From positions 124,001 to 188,000 of the forward strand of contig WTXD01000036.1 in NCBI GenBank assembly GCA_022496205.1: a stretch of DNA of 64,000 nucleotides, written 5' to 3'. The position numbers were made by a program, and so were the translations under genes. The notes below the pieces were generated by a model that did no database searches, had not been told where the DNA came from, and worked only from the letters and a program-made list of their open reading frames with translations. Below are positions 23,763 to 33,430 of the stretch, one piece after another; the first letter of the stretch is position 1, and each line of letters starts with the position of its first letter. The stretch is from Gloeopeniophorella convolvens (taxonomy: Eukaryota; Basidiomycota; Agaricomycetes; Russulales).

Positions 23763-23984
23763 AGTGTGATTGGGACGGGGAACGAGTTGCGAGAAGTGAG
23801 TCGCGCGCGAGAGAGTAGTTGCAGTGATGACGACAATGATCGCACCAAGTCGGCCAAATCAATTACTCAATTCTGCTTACAATCAGTCGTACAATACAGC
23901 TGATGTGATAGTTGATGGGATGGCACATGGTGTGTGACAAGGTGTGACTGATTGACCGAGGGGGGGTCGCCTATACGAAATACC

Positions 23985-24026
23985 CCAGACGTTGCAGAGC
24001 AGATCGATCGGCTCTGCAACGTCTGG
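23985..24026. repeat. Perfect 16-bp hairpin at the right end of unit B
   Basis: Arm 23985-24000 (CCAGACGTTGCAGAGC) pairs perfectly with 24011-24026 across a 10-bp spacer. The inner arm is part of the terminal repeat. Equivalent arms exist at the left ends of units A and B. Confidence 0.85.
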
Positions 24027-24038
24027 AACCGAGACTAT

Positions 24039-24176
24039 GGAGGAGGTTGTGCAAGGGGTGGAGGGGGGCGGCATCTTCGGCATCAAAACTTTATTCCCGT
24101 AGCCAATGAGATTCGATTATTTTCCGGCTTCCCCCGCTGGTTCAGCTGCCCCCCTCCCCCCTTGCACACCTCCTCC
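24039..24176. repeat. Long imperfect inverted repeat outside unit B
   Basis: Arm 24039-24069 (starting GGAGGAGGTTGTGCAAGG) pairs with 24148-24176 with few mismatches, across a loop of about 78 bp. It is followed by GGAACGAGACTA, which also occurs near the hairpin at 24026. Confidence 0.7.
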
Positions 24177-24194
24177 ACAGCGGCGGGAACGAGA

Positions 24195-24647
24195 CTAGAG
24201 TGGGGCCACGCTCGTCAGAGCGCAGCGGTGGTTCGGCGCGGCGGGCAACGGCGCGCGGGGTAGCGGCGGGGGTGGCGAGTCGAAAACGAGAACGGTACGA
24301 CCGTCCTCGTCTGGGAAGATGGAGCCGTGTTCGTCAGAGCGCGGCAGGGGAATGGGGATGCGCGCGTCAGCACGCCACGTCGCCGTCGCGTCGCCGCGCG
24401 AAGGAGCTCGCCGCGGTGGCACGTTCGTGTCGCCCCGGCTCGGGATGCTGCCGCGCGACGGAAATTGAGGCGGCGGCGGCGTCGTCGTGATGAGTTGGGG
24501 TGTGGGCGCAGGAACGGGCGCACAGCCGCTGTTTTCGTTGACGGAACCGCACGGCTGCAGCTGAACCTGCTGCGCCGGCGCCTTGGGGTCGTCGCGGTGC
24601 AGTGCGGGGCCGTGCGATGCGAATTGCGCGAGCGTGTACCTGATCAA
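24195..24647 (-). other. Proline-rich open frame between unit B and the outer repeat
   Basis: The frame is open for about 150 codons and contains RYTLAQFASHGPALHRDD and, after a Pro-rich part, TWRADARIPIPLPRSDEHG. A shorter remnant reading TWRADAPLLASPPRSNGRG lies on the same strand near 10720-10810 on the other side of the twin units. Conservation of protein words suggests an old coding sequence repeated on both flanks. I do not recognise it and it may be a fragment. Confidence 0.3.
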
Positions 24648-24977
24648 TCGAGCATGAAAATTGTTTGTTTGTAGCTGTCAACTCCCGGCCTCCATACGTG
24701 TGGGGTCCAAGGCGGGGTAGGGGGCGGGGGCGCGGACGACGTCGGCGCTGGCATCGCTTCGGCTCGCTTTCGGCCGCGGCACTTGGGCTGCGATGGAGGG
24801 GGAGGGAGATCTGGGTTCGCTGCGCAGGCACGCGCAGCGCGATTGTTGGCAACTGACTGCGCGTCTCTCGGTTCTCGGTTCGGCGCGCTCGACTTGCGTG
24901 ACGTGTGGTCTCCGCCAATGAGGCGCTGATGGCGATCTCGTTTGTCGTCATTTCGGGTAGCGACGGAAATAAAGAGG

Positions 24978-25050
24978 GGGATGAGGGGGGGATGAGGATG
25001 AGGACGAGGATGAGGACGAGGGCGAGGACGAGGGCGAGGACGAGGAGGAC
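24978..25050. repeat. GAGGAC/GATGAG-type minisatellite
   Basis: This is a run of hexamer-like GATGAGGACGAGG units in non-coding DNA near the right edge of the mobile region. Confidence 0.8.
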
Positions 25051-25217
25051 TGTGTCCATTGCTTGCCACAGACACAGACACTCTGAAGGGACACACAGGA
25101 GTAATATTATTTGAGTCATCAGTAATAGTGATTACATACAGAACGAGAAAACACGTTGCAAAAGAAAAAGAATAAGTCGGGCTTCGAAATAGGAACGGGG
25201 AGTCCGGACCGCTCTTT

Positions 25218-25244
25218 CCGGCGTGTGAAAACTATGCGGAAAGT
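25218..25244 (-). repeat. Right outer 27-bp inverted repeat
   Basis: It is the exact reverse complement of 10424-10450. CCCGCAAG at 25253-25260 follows 8 bases outside. Farther out, AACCCTAGCC and GTAACCCTAATG are telomere-like words. Confidence 0.85.
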
Positions 25245-25260
25245 CAAAGACTCCCGCAAG

Positions 25261-26800
25261 CGCGGGCCGGGCCGGGGTTTGTGGAGCGAACCCTAGCCTA
25301 CCAAATTTGTAACCCTAATGACGTCACAGGTCGTACAGCGAGGTCGCGACGACAGCACCCTGTTCTTTCCTCTCATCCATCACCCCGCGTTTTTACGAAT
25401 CTTCGAGAATGCTTAGTAGCTTATCATCCGTGTAGTGGCCTTGAGGGTCCAAGCAAGGTTTTTCTCGAAAATTTGTCGACAAGTGGCCAATGGCTGGGCA
25501 GTGGCTGGGGAAAGATGGGGCAAAGATGGGGTGTTCGCTCGCCGCTGTCGCGAGAGCACGAAATGCCACGATTCCGCTCCACAGAGCCCTCGCGCGCTGG
25601 CTTATCGGTTTGTCGCTAGTACACCGTAAGTGGTGACGTCGATCACGGGAGATACTGACGCGTTCTTGAAATACCTTGTCGTAACACATCTAGAGTCGAG
25701 CTTCACCACAACTCTGCGGACCTCTGGTATGCTCCAATCAGATCACGAATACCCCGCAAACCAATAGAAACGCCGTAGCGAACTCAGCGAGAGCTTCGAG
25801 TTGTATGCGCCGGCCTCAGTAAAAAATGCTACGTTGATGAACGGTCGTCACATGGCGCTCGGCCGCGGTCAGCGAGGAGGTTGCGATGACCCACAGTTTA
25901 TATTTTGCTCACGATAACACAAGAAGCCTTCACAGCTGGTGGAACCATTGCGATTTTCACAAATGCTGGTGTAGAGTCGACGGAGCGCCCTCGGAAGATG
26001 CTTTCCACGCGACCCTCAGCAAAGTCTGCCTTCATGCCGACTTAGTACATTGGGAAGACTTGCACCCTATGCAGAACACTGATCCTCGCACGGCGGCGCA
26101 CCACGAGCTCACCAGAGCCGTCTAAGAGCGACTGCCCCTCGCGATCCTGCTGGCAGGCAGCTTCCCCGCGCCGTAAGTGACGGCCCCTTGCCAAGCGGGC
26201 TCCACAAAACAGGACAACTGACCTCAAGGCCGCCGCGCATGATAAGATTGGGGAGCCGCGTATAGGCTGCGACACATTCTGATGCGGAGATAGGGCCTGC
26301 GGAACTGCGAAACGTTGCCTGGCCACGCCCAGGCGCCCATAGCCCACCCACGTAGCCGCCCGCCCGCGCGCCCACGAAGAGTGCAAAGGCGGCCGCGAGA
26401 ACCAGAATAGTAGCTCGAGTGAGCAGAAGGCGCGAGGCGGGGCGCGTGTGCGTCCTCGCCCATTATGGTTCTCGATACCGGCGCTAGTTTTCTCGTGAGC
26501 GAGGGTGGACTTCCCAGGCATATGCGAGCGGATCACCCGGCACAGTGGGGTGCAGCAAACTTGCCTAGGGCTTCTTGACCTGGACCTATGAATATCGGGG
26601 GTTGGCTTTATTACCTTTGTCTATAAAGAGAATATACTTTGTGAGTGCGAAGTTGATTGTGGCAAGGACAAGTTCCCGGGCGATTACCCTCACCGCAACC
26701 CCTTGGACCACTGTTAATATCATTCGTCGTGCACCATGAAGCGTGCTATGGTCGAGCTTTGATGAGCAGTCCTGTGCGCCTAGACCTTCGAGGGTGCTTG
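25261..26800. other. No supported gene
   Basis: A weak minus-strand frame near 26230-26460 includes a hydrophobic stretch (ILVLAAAFALFVGARAGGY), but it lacks a start, clear splice sites and a paralog. Nothing else in this segment can be supported. Confidence 0.4.
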
Positions 26801-26804
26801 CAGA

Positions 26805-29290
26805 ATGTTAGTGCTGAGAATGTGCCGAGAATATTTCCCTGACCAGACGCCTTGCATTTCCATGCGGTCAGAAGGAGAAGAGAAGAGCTTGAGTTCCGCG
26901 GACTCTGCGTGCTTTGGCCGTCCGGGTGAAGCCGAAGAGAGTCGCGAGGCTCCCACGAACGGCTTCGAAAGACAAAACAACGGAAATGAATCGATGATGA
27001 TTCATGATTTCATGATTTCACCCTCAGCCTTTGACCATCAGCGTTAACGACATGCAGCGATATCTGCCCGCTCTTCCGTCGACGTGTCAGCCGTTTCGAA
27101 CCACCTCTCATGGCTCTCGTCTTTTGGCGCGCGACCAAGCATACCGGAGCGTCGGCGTGCCCACTGGGTCGCCCTGAGCCATCGCTTGCCCACTCTTCCA
27201 TGCATCCTGCATTTCGTGAGTCCTGTCTGTCTATCATGCACAGCTCGCAGATAGTGCCTGCGGCATGACCGCGTGGGATATGCTTCCTTGGTCCATGATA
27301 CCCTCAAGCCGCCTCTCAGGCCTGTCGCAGACACTAGCGTCTTTCTTGGGGCATGGCGGGAGCGCAGCGGTGGTCACAGGGCGCCCCGAGTTACGAGGCA
27401 TCGAAGGACTTCGAGGCTAGGCTGGCATGTGGTGCCATTGACGTCCACAAACAAAATTCGCGTCCCCGGCCATCTGCCAGCGCGCGATCGGCCAATGGCC
27501 TTTCATCGTCGAGCGTATCGGCAGCCGCGCAACGGGGCCTCGTCTTTCGATAACAACTCTCTGCCGTGATGACTGCGGTTCGCCCGCTTAACCACCCACC
27601 ACCTCTTCGCCCTCCAAACGGGAACATTCATTCTCGCCCGCCAACCGTGCATCCTGCCCTGACAGATGGCTAGCGAAGTACCCACGCCAACTGTCAGCTA
27701 TAAGACGGTCGCTGCCTCTGCTGCTTTCCTCTTGTCTCTTGCCGTCTAGACCCGCACTTTGCCTGCGCTAGAACTTGCATCGTCAACAGCATGCGTCTCT
27801 TCCGTGTCTTCTCCACCCTCGGCTTGCTCTTCGGGGCCCACGCGTCCACCCTTGACTCGCGGGCCCCAGCTCCGCATCCTCTGGATAAGCGCGCCCTCAT
27901 CGACGTGTGTGCGTTCCTCGACGTAGAGCTCGAGGTCCCGCTCCTCGGAATCCCCGTGGCCGTTGGCCTCCTTGGTACGTCCCACCCTGTCTCCCGCCCC
28001 GTCTTCAGAAGGAACTCCATGTGCTAACGAGATGAACCGGAAGATGTTTGTTTGTGTCTGTCGGCCCTCCCTCTCTTCTTGGAAACCAACGTTGTCGCTA
28101 TCCTTGGTGTCAGCCTCATCGGCGAAGACGCTCTCCTCGCAATCTTGACCGACCTGGTACGCACACAACAGTACTGCATACTGGGTTCCGAGCGTATCTG
28201 AATCAATCTATTGCAGATTGTTGGCGCCGCCCCGAAAGCGAAGTGCACGTTCCCCGACCACTCCAGCCCCTTGTGTCTCGGCAACAGCCCGTGTGGCTTC
28301 AGCTGCATAGATGGCTTCACGCCCTCGCCCGCGTCTCACCCGACGACCTGCATCTGCAAGGCGCCGAGCGTCGTCTGCAACGGCATTTGCGGGCCCGCCA
28401 AGGCGTGCCCGTCGAGCAAGCCGGTCGCCAAGCGCTGGCTCGGCAGTGGCTCGTGCGGCGAGATGGGCCCCGGTTGGGATGCGTGCGGCATCTATGGTGG
28501 CGGCGCGCGCGCCTGGGAGTGCGTCAACACTGCGCGTGACCTCGAGAGTTGTATGTACCACACCACTTTATCTCGTTGTACTTTCGCGCTGACACGCGTA
28601 CAGGTGGTGGCTGCGTCGTCCCGCTTACTGCATACTCGCCCATCGGCCAGGACTGTACCGCGCTTCCCGGCGTTGCGGACGTCGGGTGTGTCGCTGGTGG
28701 GTGCGCAGTGCGGCGCTGCCTTTCTGGCTACGCCGTCGCCCCCGACGGTAGCCGCTGCATCCCAACGCGTAGCGCGATTCCACAGCCTCCTATGGGCGCA
28801 GAAGTCCCCGCGCGTGTCTTCGGGCTGGAGCACGTTCCCCTGAAGGCTTAATTGCGCGGCGCCGTCACCGTCGTCGCTCATGGCCACTGAGCGTTCAAGC
28901 ACGAATATGCGTTCAGGCAGGAATATCGATATTGAACACTGTCGGGCAGATTGCTACTAGGATTCGGCTGGGATGCGTCTCCTCACCCTATGTTCACCCC
29001 AGACTCAGTTTACCTTTTTTATCTCTCGCCGTGCGTTGCTCGTGCCCGTGGTAGTTTAGAACTCACCCCACTACCATTGCGGCCGCCAATCGACCGGTGA
29101 CGCGCCCGCGTCGTACGAGTACATACTCTCTCGAAATGGACTTATGGTGTCATCGCGCATCTGTACTTAACGTGATAATCCACGCCCACGATCTTCGGCC
29201 CCGCGTGCGCGCCCACCCGTGCCAATCAAACATTCACGAGCTGATCTGGCCGCGCGCAAATTCAAATGCATCGTTGTTCTCATCACGCGC
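26805..29290 (+). repeat. Tandem segmental duplication, copy 1
   Basis: Sequence from about 26805 to 29290 recurs at about 29690-32195 in direct orientation, offset 2.87-2.92 kb. Matching landmarks include the GACTCTGCGTGCTT..GCCGA(A/G)GAGAGT segment, the whole CPL1-like gene, and a 3' flank with CGGGCAGATT(A/G)CTACTAGG. Small indels separate the copies. Confidence 0.9.
27791..28851 (+). CDS. CPL1/PriA-like secreted cysteine-rich protein, copy 1
   Basis: The signal peptide MRLFRVFSTLGLLFGAHA is followed by a short linker with a likely KR processing site (PLDKRALIDVC), a hydrophobic helix (AILGVSLIGEDALLAILTDL), and a cysteine-rich domain: CTFPDHSSPLC, CGFSCIDGF, CICKAPSVVCNGICGPAKAC, then CVVPLTAYSPIGQDC and CAVRRCLSGYAV. 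This C-terminal cysteine pattern is that of the CPL1-like domain of PriA-type fungal secreted proteins; the molecular role is not established. Exons: 27791-27974, about 28032-28156, 28217-28550 and 28604-28851. Exon 2 differs from copy 2. One base is missing relative to the paralog near 28025, and reading is kept only if splicing uses the later acceptor at 28031 (giving DEPEDVCLCLSALP). If that site is not used, the copy is frameshifted. Confidence 0.75.
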
Positions 29291-29689
29291 CAGCGGCAGC
29301 TCAATGCGGTACTGTGAAAATTTACAGCCAGTCATATTGCGCCTCCCTGCAGCGATGTGTGAAAGGATAGCAACCTTGTGCTTCGACACCTGAATGATGA
29401 TGTGCCGCACCTTTCTCGAGACAAACTGTTTATTTTTCGCAGCGGTTGAATGAGTGAAGCATCAAATTCGAGAGATGCACCAGGAGAAGGGGCCCGAGTC
29501 CGGCTTCGATCTCGACTTCCTCTAAGCACACTTAGATCCCAACAAATCAAAACTATGGTGTTTCAAGCGCACCAGAAACATCCATGAGAACAGTACTAGC
29601 TAGTTAGTGTATCCTTGCTTGAATATGTATCCTTTACTTTTGCAGGGGAGATCCAATGAGACGAAGTGGATGGCATTTGGGAAGTGTTG

Positions 29690-32195
29690 TTGCTGAGAAT
29701 AATTCTCTGACCGACGCCTTGCAGTGACTTTTCATGGGGTCAGAAAGAGGAGAGAAGATTTTGAGTTCTGCGGACTCTGCGTGCTTGGCTATCCGGATGG
29801 AGCCGAGGAGAGTTGCGAGGCTCCCACTGGCTCCCACGAACAGCTTCGATTCGACAAAACAACGGAACATGATTTGATCATGATTATGTATCACCCTCAG
29901 CCTCTGACCGGGATCCATCAGTTAAAGACATACAACGACGCCTGCCCACTCTTCCACCTACGTATCAGCAACATTGGACCATCTCTTGTAGCCCTCAGCA
30001 CTTCTCTTAGCGCGCAACCAAACGTACCGGAGGCTGAGCATCAGCGTGCCCAGGTCGCCCCGAGCCATTGCTTGCTCGTCCTTCCGTGTATACTGCATTT
30101 CGTGAGTCCTTTCAGTCAGTCATGCACAGCTCACAGATAGTGCCTGCGGCATGATGCATGGCCGCGTGCCAGGCAGCGCTTCCATGGTCTGTGATACCCT
30201 CAAGCCGTCTCTCTGGCTTGTCGCAGGTGCAAGCGTCGGGAGCAGAGTAGCCTGTGATCACAGAGCACTCCGAGCTACGAGGCATCGAAGGACCTCGTGG
30301 CCAGACTGGCATGTGGTGCTGTTGACTTTCACAAACAATCCCTGGCAGCCATCTGCCAGTGCGCGATCGGCGCCGCGGCCAATGGCCGCTCGTCGTTGAG
30401 ACACGTACTATCGGCAGCCCCCCGAGTACAGGGCTTCGCCTTTCGACAACAAAGCTCTCCCGTGATGCATGATGATCGGCGTTCGCACGCTCAACCTCCC
30501 ACTGCCATCTCTTCGTCCTCCAAACGGGCGAATTCATCCTTGTTTGCCAACTCTGCATCCTGCCCTGACTGATGTGCTGCTGAAGTACCCGTGCTAACTG
30601 TCAGCTATAAGGCAATCGTTGCCTCTGCTGCACTCCTCTTGTCTCTTGCCGTCTGGACCCGCGCGCTTTCTGCTCCAGGACTAGATCCGTGCATTTCCAA
30701 CAGCATGCGTCTCTTCTGCGTCTTCTCCACCCTCGGCTTGCTCCTCGGGACGCACGCGTCCACCCTTGACTCGCGGTCTCCAGCTCCGCATCCGCTGGAT
30801 AAGCGCGCCCTCGTCGATGTATGTGCGTCCCTCGATGTAGAGCTCAAGGTCCCTGGGCTTCTCGGAATCGGCATACCCCTTGGCATCCTCGGTACGTCTC
30901 GCCCTGTCTCTCGCCCCATCTTCAGCAGGAACTCCATGTGCTCAACGGGATGAATCGGAAGATGCTTGCCTCTGTCTGTCGGCCCTCCCTCACTTCTTGG
31001 AGACCAACATCATCGCCATCGCTGGCGTTGCCATCGTCGGCAAAACCGCCCTCGCTAAAATTTTGACTAATCTGGTACGCACACAACAGTACTGCATACC
31101 GGATTCCAAGCTTATCTTAAGAAATTCATTGCAGATCGTTGGCGCCGCCCCGAAAGCGAGATCCAGGTTCCCCGACCACTCCAGCCCCGCATGTGTGGAC
31201 AACAGTCCGTGCGGCTTCAGCTGCATAGATGGCTTCATGCCCTTGCCCGCGTCGCACCCGACGACCTGCGTCTGCAAGGCGCCGAGCGTCATCTGCAACG
31301 GCATTTGCGGACCCGCCAAGGCGTGCCCGACGAGCAAGCCGGTCGCCAAGCGCTGGCTCGGCAGTGGCTCGTGCACCGAGATGGGTCCCGGCTGGGATGC
31401 GTGCGGCGTCTTTGGCGGCGGTGCGCGCGCCTGGGAGTGCGTCAACACCGCGCGCGACCTCGAGAGCTGTATGCGCCACCCTATTTCCTCACTGTTCTTT
31501 CGCGCTGACACGTGTGCAGGTGGTGGCTGCGTCGTCCCGCTCACCGCGTATTCGGCCATCGGCCAGGACTGCACAGTGCTGCCCGGGGTCGCGGACGTCG
31601 GATGCGTTGCCGGTGGGTGCGCGGTGCGGCGCTGCCTTTCTGGCTATGCCGTCGGGCCCGGCGGCAGCCGCTGCGTTCCAACACGTAGCGCGATTCCACA
31701 GCCTCCTATGGGCTCAGACGTTCCGGCGCACGCCTTCAACGGGCTGGAACACGCCCTCCCGAAGGCCTGACCGCGCGGCGCTGTCACCATCGTCGCTCGT
31801 GATCAACCATCCAAGTATGGGTATTAGTATCGAACATTGTCGGGCAGATTACTACTAGGATTCGGCTGGAATGCGGTTACTCACCCTATGCTCACCCCAG
31901 ACTCAGTTCGACTTTCCGATCTCTCGCCGTGCGTCGCTCGTGCCCGTGGTAGTTTAGAACCTAACACCACTACTGTTGCGGCCGCCGGTCGACCGGTGAC
32001 GCGCCTGCCACGTCGCACGAATACATCCTCTCGAAATGGACCTATGGTGTCATCCTGCACCGGGCACCTGTAATGTGCTCCTCACGCCCAGTTCCCAGTT
32101 CCGGCCCCGCGCGCGCGCCTACCCATGCAATTAAGTATCCACGAGCTGATCTAGCCACGCGCAGATTCAGATGTATCGCAGTCCTCATCTAGACG
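29690..32195 (+). repeat. Tandem segmental duplication, copy 2
   Basis: Second copy of the 26805-29290 segment. The copies differ by many substitutions and short indels in non-coding parts but little in the exons, so the event is not very recent and the coding parts appear constrained. Confidence 0.9.
30705..31770 (+). CDS. CPL1/PriA-like secreted cysteine-rich protein, copy 2
   Basis: Four exons with clean GT..AG borders: 30705-30891, 30926-31074, 31135-31468 and 31520-31770. The protein starts with a signal peptide (MRLFCVFSTLGLLLGTHA), then HPLDKRALVDVC, the exon 2 block DESEDACLCLSALPHFLETN with a hydrophobic helix, and the cysteine-rich C-terminal domain (CGFSCIDGF, ICGPAKACPTSKP, CVVPLTAYSAIGQDC, GCAVRRCLSGYAV). 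It ends in PTRSAIPQPPMGSD and a short tail. The domain is the CPL1-like domain known from PriA-type proteins, which are secreted. The reading frame is intact in all exons, so this is the more certain functional member of the tandem pair. Confidence 0.85.
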
Positions 32196-33430
32196 CGTCT
32201 TCGACGCGGCGATAAAGCGACACAACCTCCACGCGCGGACGGCGCTCCCAATTCGGGTTAGCTCAAGGCACACCAGACATTGGCAGTGCGGCGTGCGCTG
32301 AGACCAAGTTGGTGCGTCCTGCGCGGCGCGCGGCGCTACTAGTGCGCACGAACTATGCCCCGGGGCCCTTGGCACTGCAGTTCGAACCCGGCCTGCGAGT
32401 GCGCGGGTGCAGTAGCACCACACATGCCATGCCATGGAGCACCGTCCGAGTCTGGCCAGATCGTGCGTCTCGAGTATCGAGCGGCCGCCGCGTTTCATTC
32501 AGAGGGCCGAGGCCACGCCACATTGAGTGGGGCGACTTTCAATGCGCACCCGGAAGCCAAGGCCCAGAATGAGCCAGGGTCGCCGGCCCCCTGCGCGTCT
32601 GAATACATGATAGATCAGAAACGTGAGTTATTAACTTACTGAGTTCACGTTCACTAGCCCGATCGATTCACATTGTGGGTGCGGCCGTGGCCGACGTTCA
32701 ACGTGAGCTACTTTGGCACAACGCCCGGCCGATGCCACGCGCGACAATGATGGTGGCGTTCTCCTTGCGTACGCCCCCTTGACCGACGTTCGGTACAAAG
32801 ATGCATCATACAAATATGACGCCTTGGCAATCTAAGCCTGCGAACGTCTTCAATCAAGATGACGTTGGAAGTTCACGAATCGTGTACAGGACATCACTAG
32901 CGTCCTTCGCAGATGGCATCGTACGAAAGCGAGTAAATCAAGAGTAAATGGGCCTTGGCACCGTGCCAACTTCCCAGCACATTGTGACATGCTCGATGTG
33001 CCTCCTACGAATCCCACATAGCCCACCGTCAAGCCTCCGGGACATGCAAGCACCGGCGATCCTCAGCCAGTGACAGAAGTGTCAGGATACACATGCACAC
33101 GCTCGTCACACCAACAGACACTTTGCGCATGTATTCTTCGAATTCCAAATAAATCATTGCTACAATACACGAACAGGAATCAGCAGCATGGGAAAAGAAA
33201 AAAGAACGAAAACCGAACGAGCGCGATCGAACTAAAAGAAACAGAAAAAGGAAACGAAGAATCGTTCACATCATGATACACGAACGCAAAAAAAAGCGAA
33301 GCGAAAAGAGACTGTACGTAGTCGAGAGTGGTGGTGAGAGGTGGGGTCTGGGGATTTGCTGCTAAGTACGTCGATCGAGAGCGTCTGGACTGGGGGGATG
33401 ACTAGGTAGACTCCCTGCGGAGCCGCAAAT
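32196..33430. other. Intergenic, no supported gene
   Basis: This is the 3' flank of the duplicated unit, followed by the 3' region of EPL1. A GTTCGAACCC word at 32380 resembles a tRNA B box, but no cloverleaf can be folded around it. Confidence 0.5.

Larger units (their letters stand above)
17192..23994. mobile_element. Unit B: two-gene helicase/DUF6589 element, mirror image of unit A
   Basis: The left end (17192-17234) and the inverted right end (23952-23994) share GTCTGG, CACTTCGTATAGG or TATTTCGTATAGG, then a C run and the TCGGT word, and both resemble the unit A ends. Inside, a helicase gene (plus) and a DUF6589 gene (minus) converge with 58 bp between their stops, the reverse order of unit A. 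The proteins differ clearly from those of unit A (24 of 34 residues identical in the best DUF6589 block), so this is not a recent inverted duplication. Confidence 0.7.
10424..25244. mobile_element. 14.8 kb composite mobile region with perfect 27-bp terminal inverted repeats
   Basis: Positions 10424-10450 and the reverse complement of 25218-25244 are identical over 27 bases (starting ACTTTCCGCATAG, ending ACACGCCGG). An octamer CCCGCAAG lies as a direct repeat 9 bases outside the left copy (10407-10414) and 8 bases outside the right copy (25253-25260), so it is a candidate 8-bp target-site duplication. Between the repeats sit two two-gene units in mirror order plus about 0.6-1.2 kb of flank on each side. 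Whether the 27-bp repeats are the true transposon ends, or the boundary of a host segment into which two units inserted, cannot be decided from one copy. Confidence 0.6.

Noticed and set aside
17192..23994. Units A and B as a recent inverted duplication
   Set aside because: Their proteins differ at many positions, the helicase tails differ greatly in length and the lesions are all different, so they are separate old copies and not a recent fold-back.
24367..25119. 250-codon minus-strand frame with a hydrophobic N-terminus
   Set aside because: The hydrophobic LALVLALVLILVL part is just the GAGGAC minisatellite read in one frame; the remainder has no consistent coding character.
26042..26536. 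164-codon minus-strand frame beginning MIRSHMPGKST
   Set aside because: A competing frame over the same bases looks at least as good and neither has a paralog or domain; it is not supportable as a gene.
32371..32400. GTTCGAACCC word resembling a tRNA T-loop/B box
   Set aside because: The flanking bases do not form the T stem and no A box or acceptor stem can be placed at the right distance.
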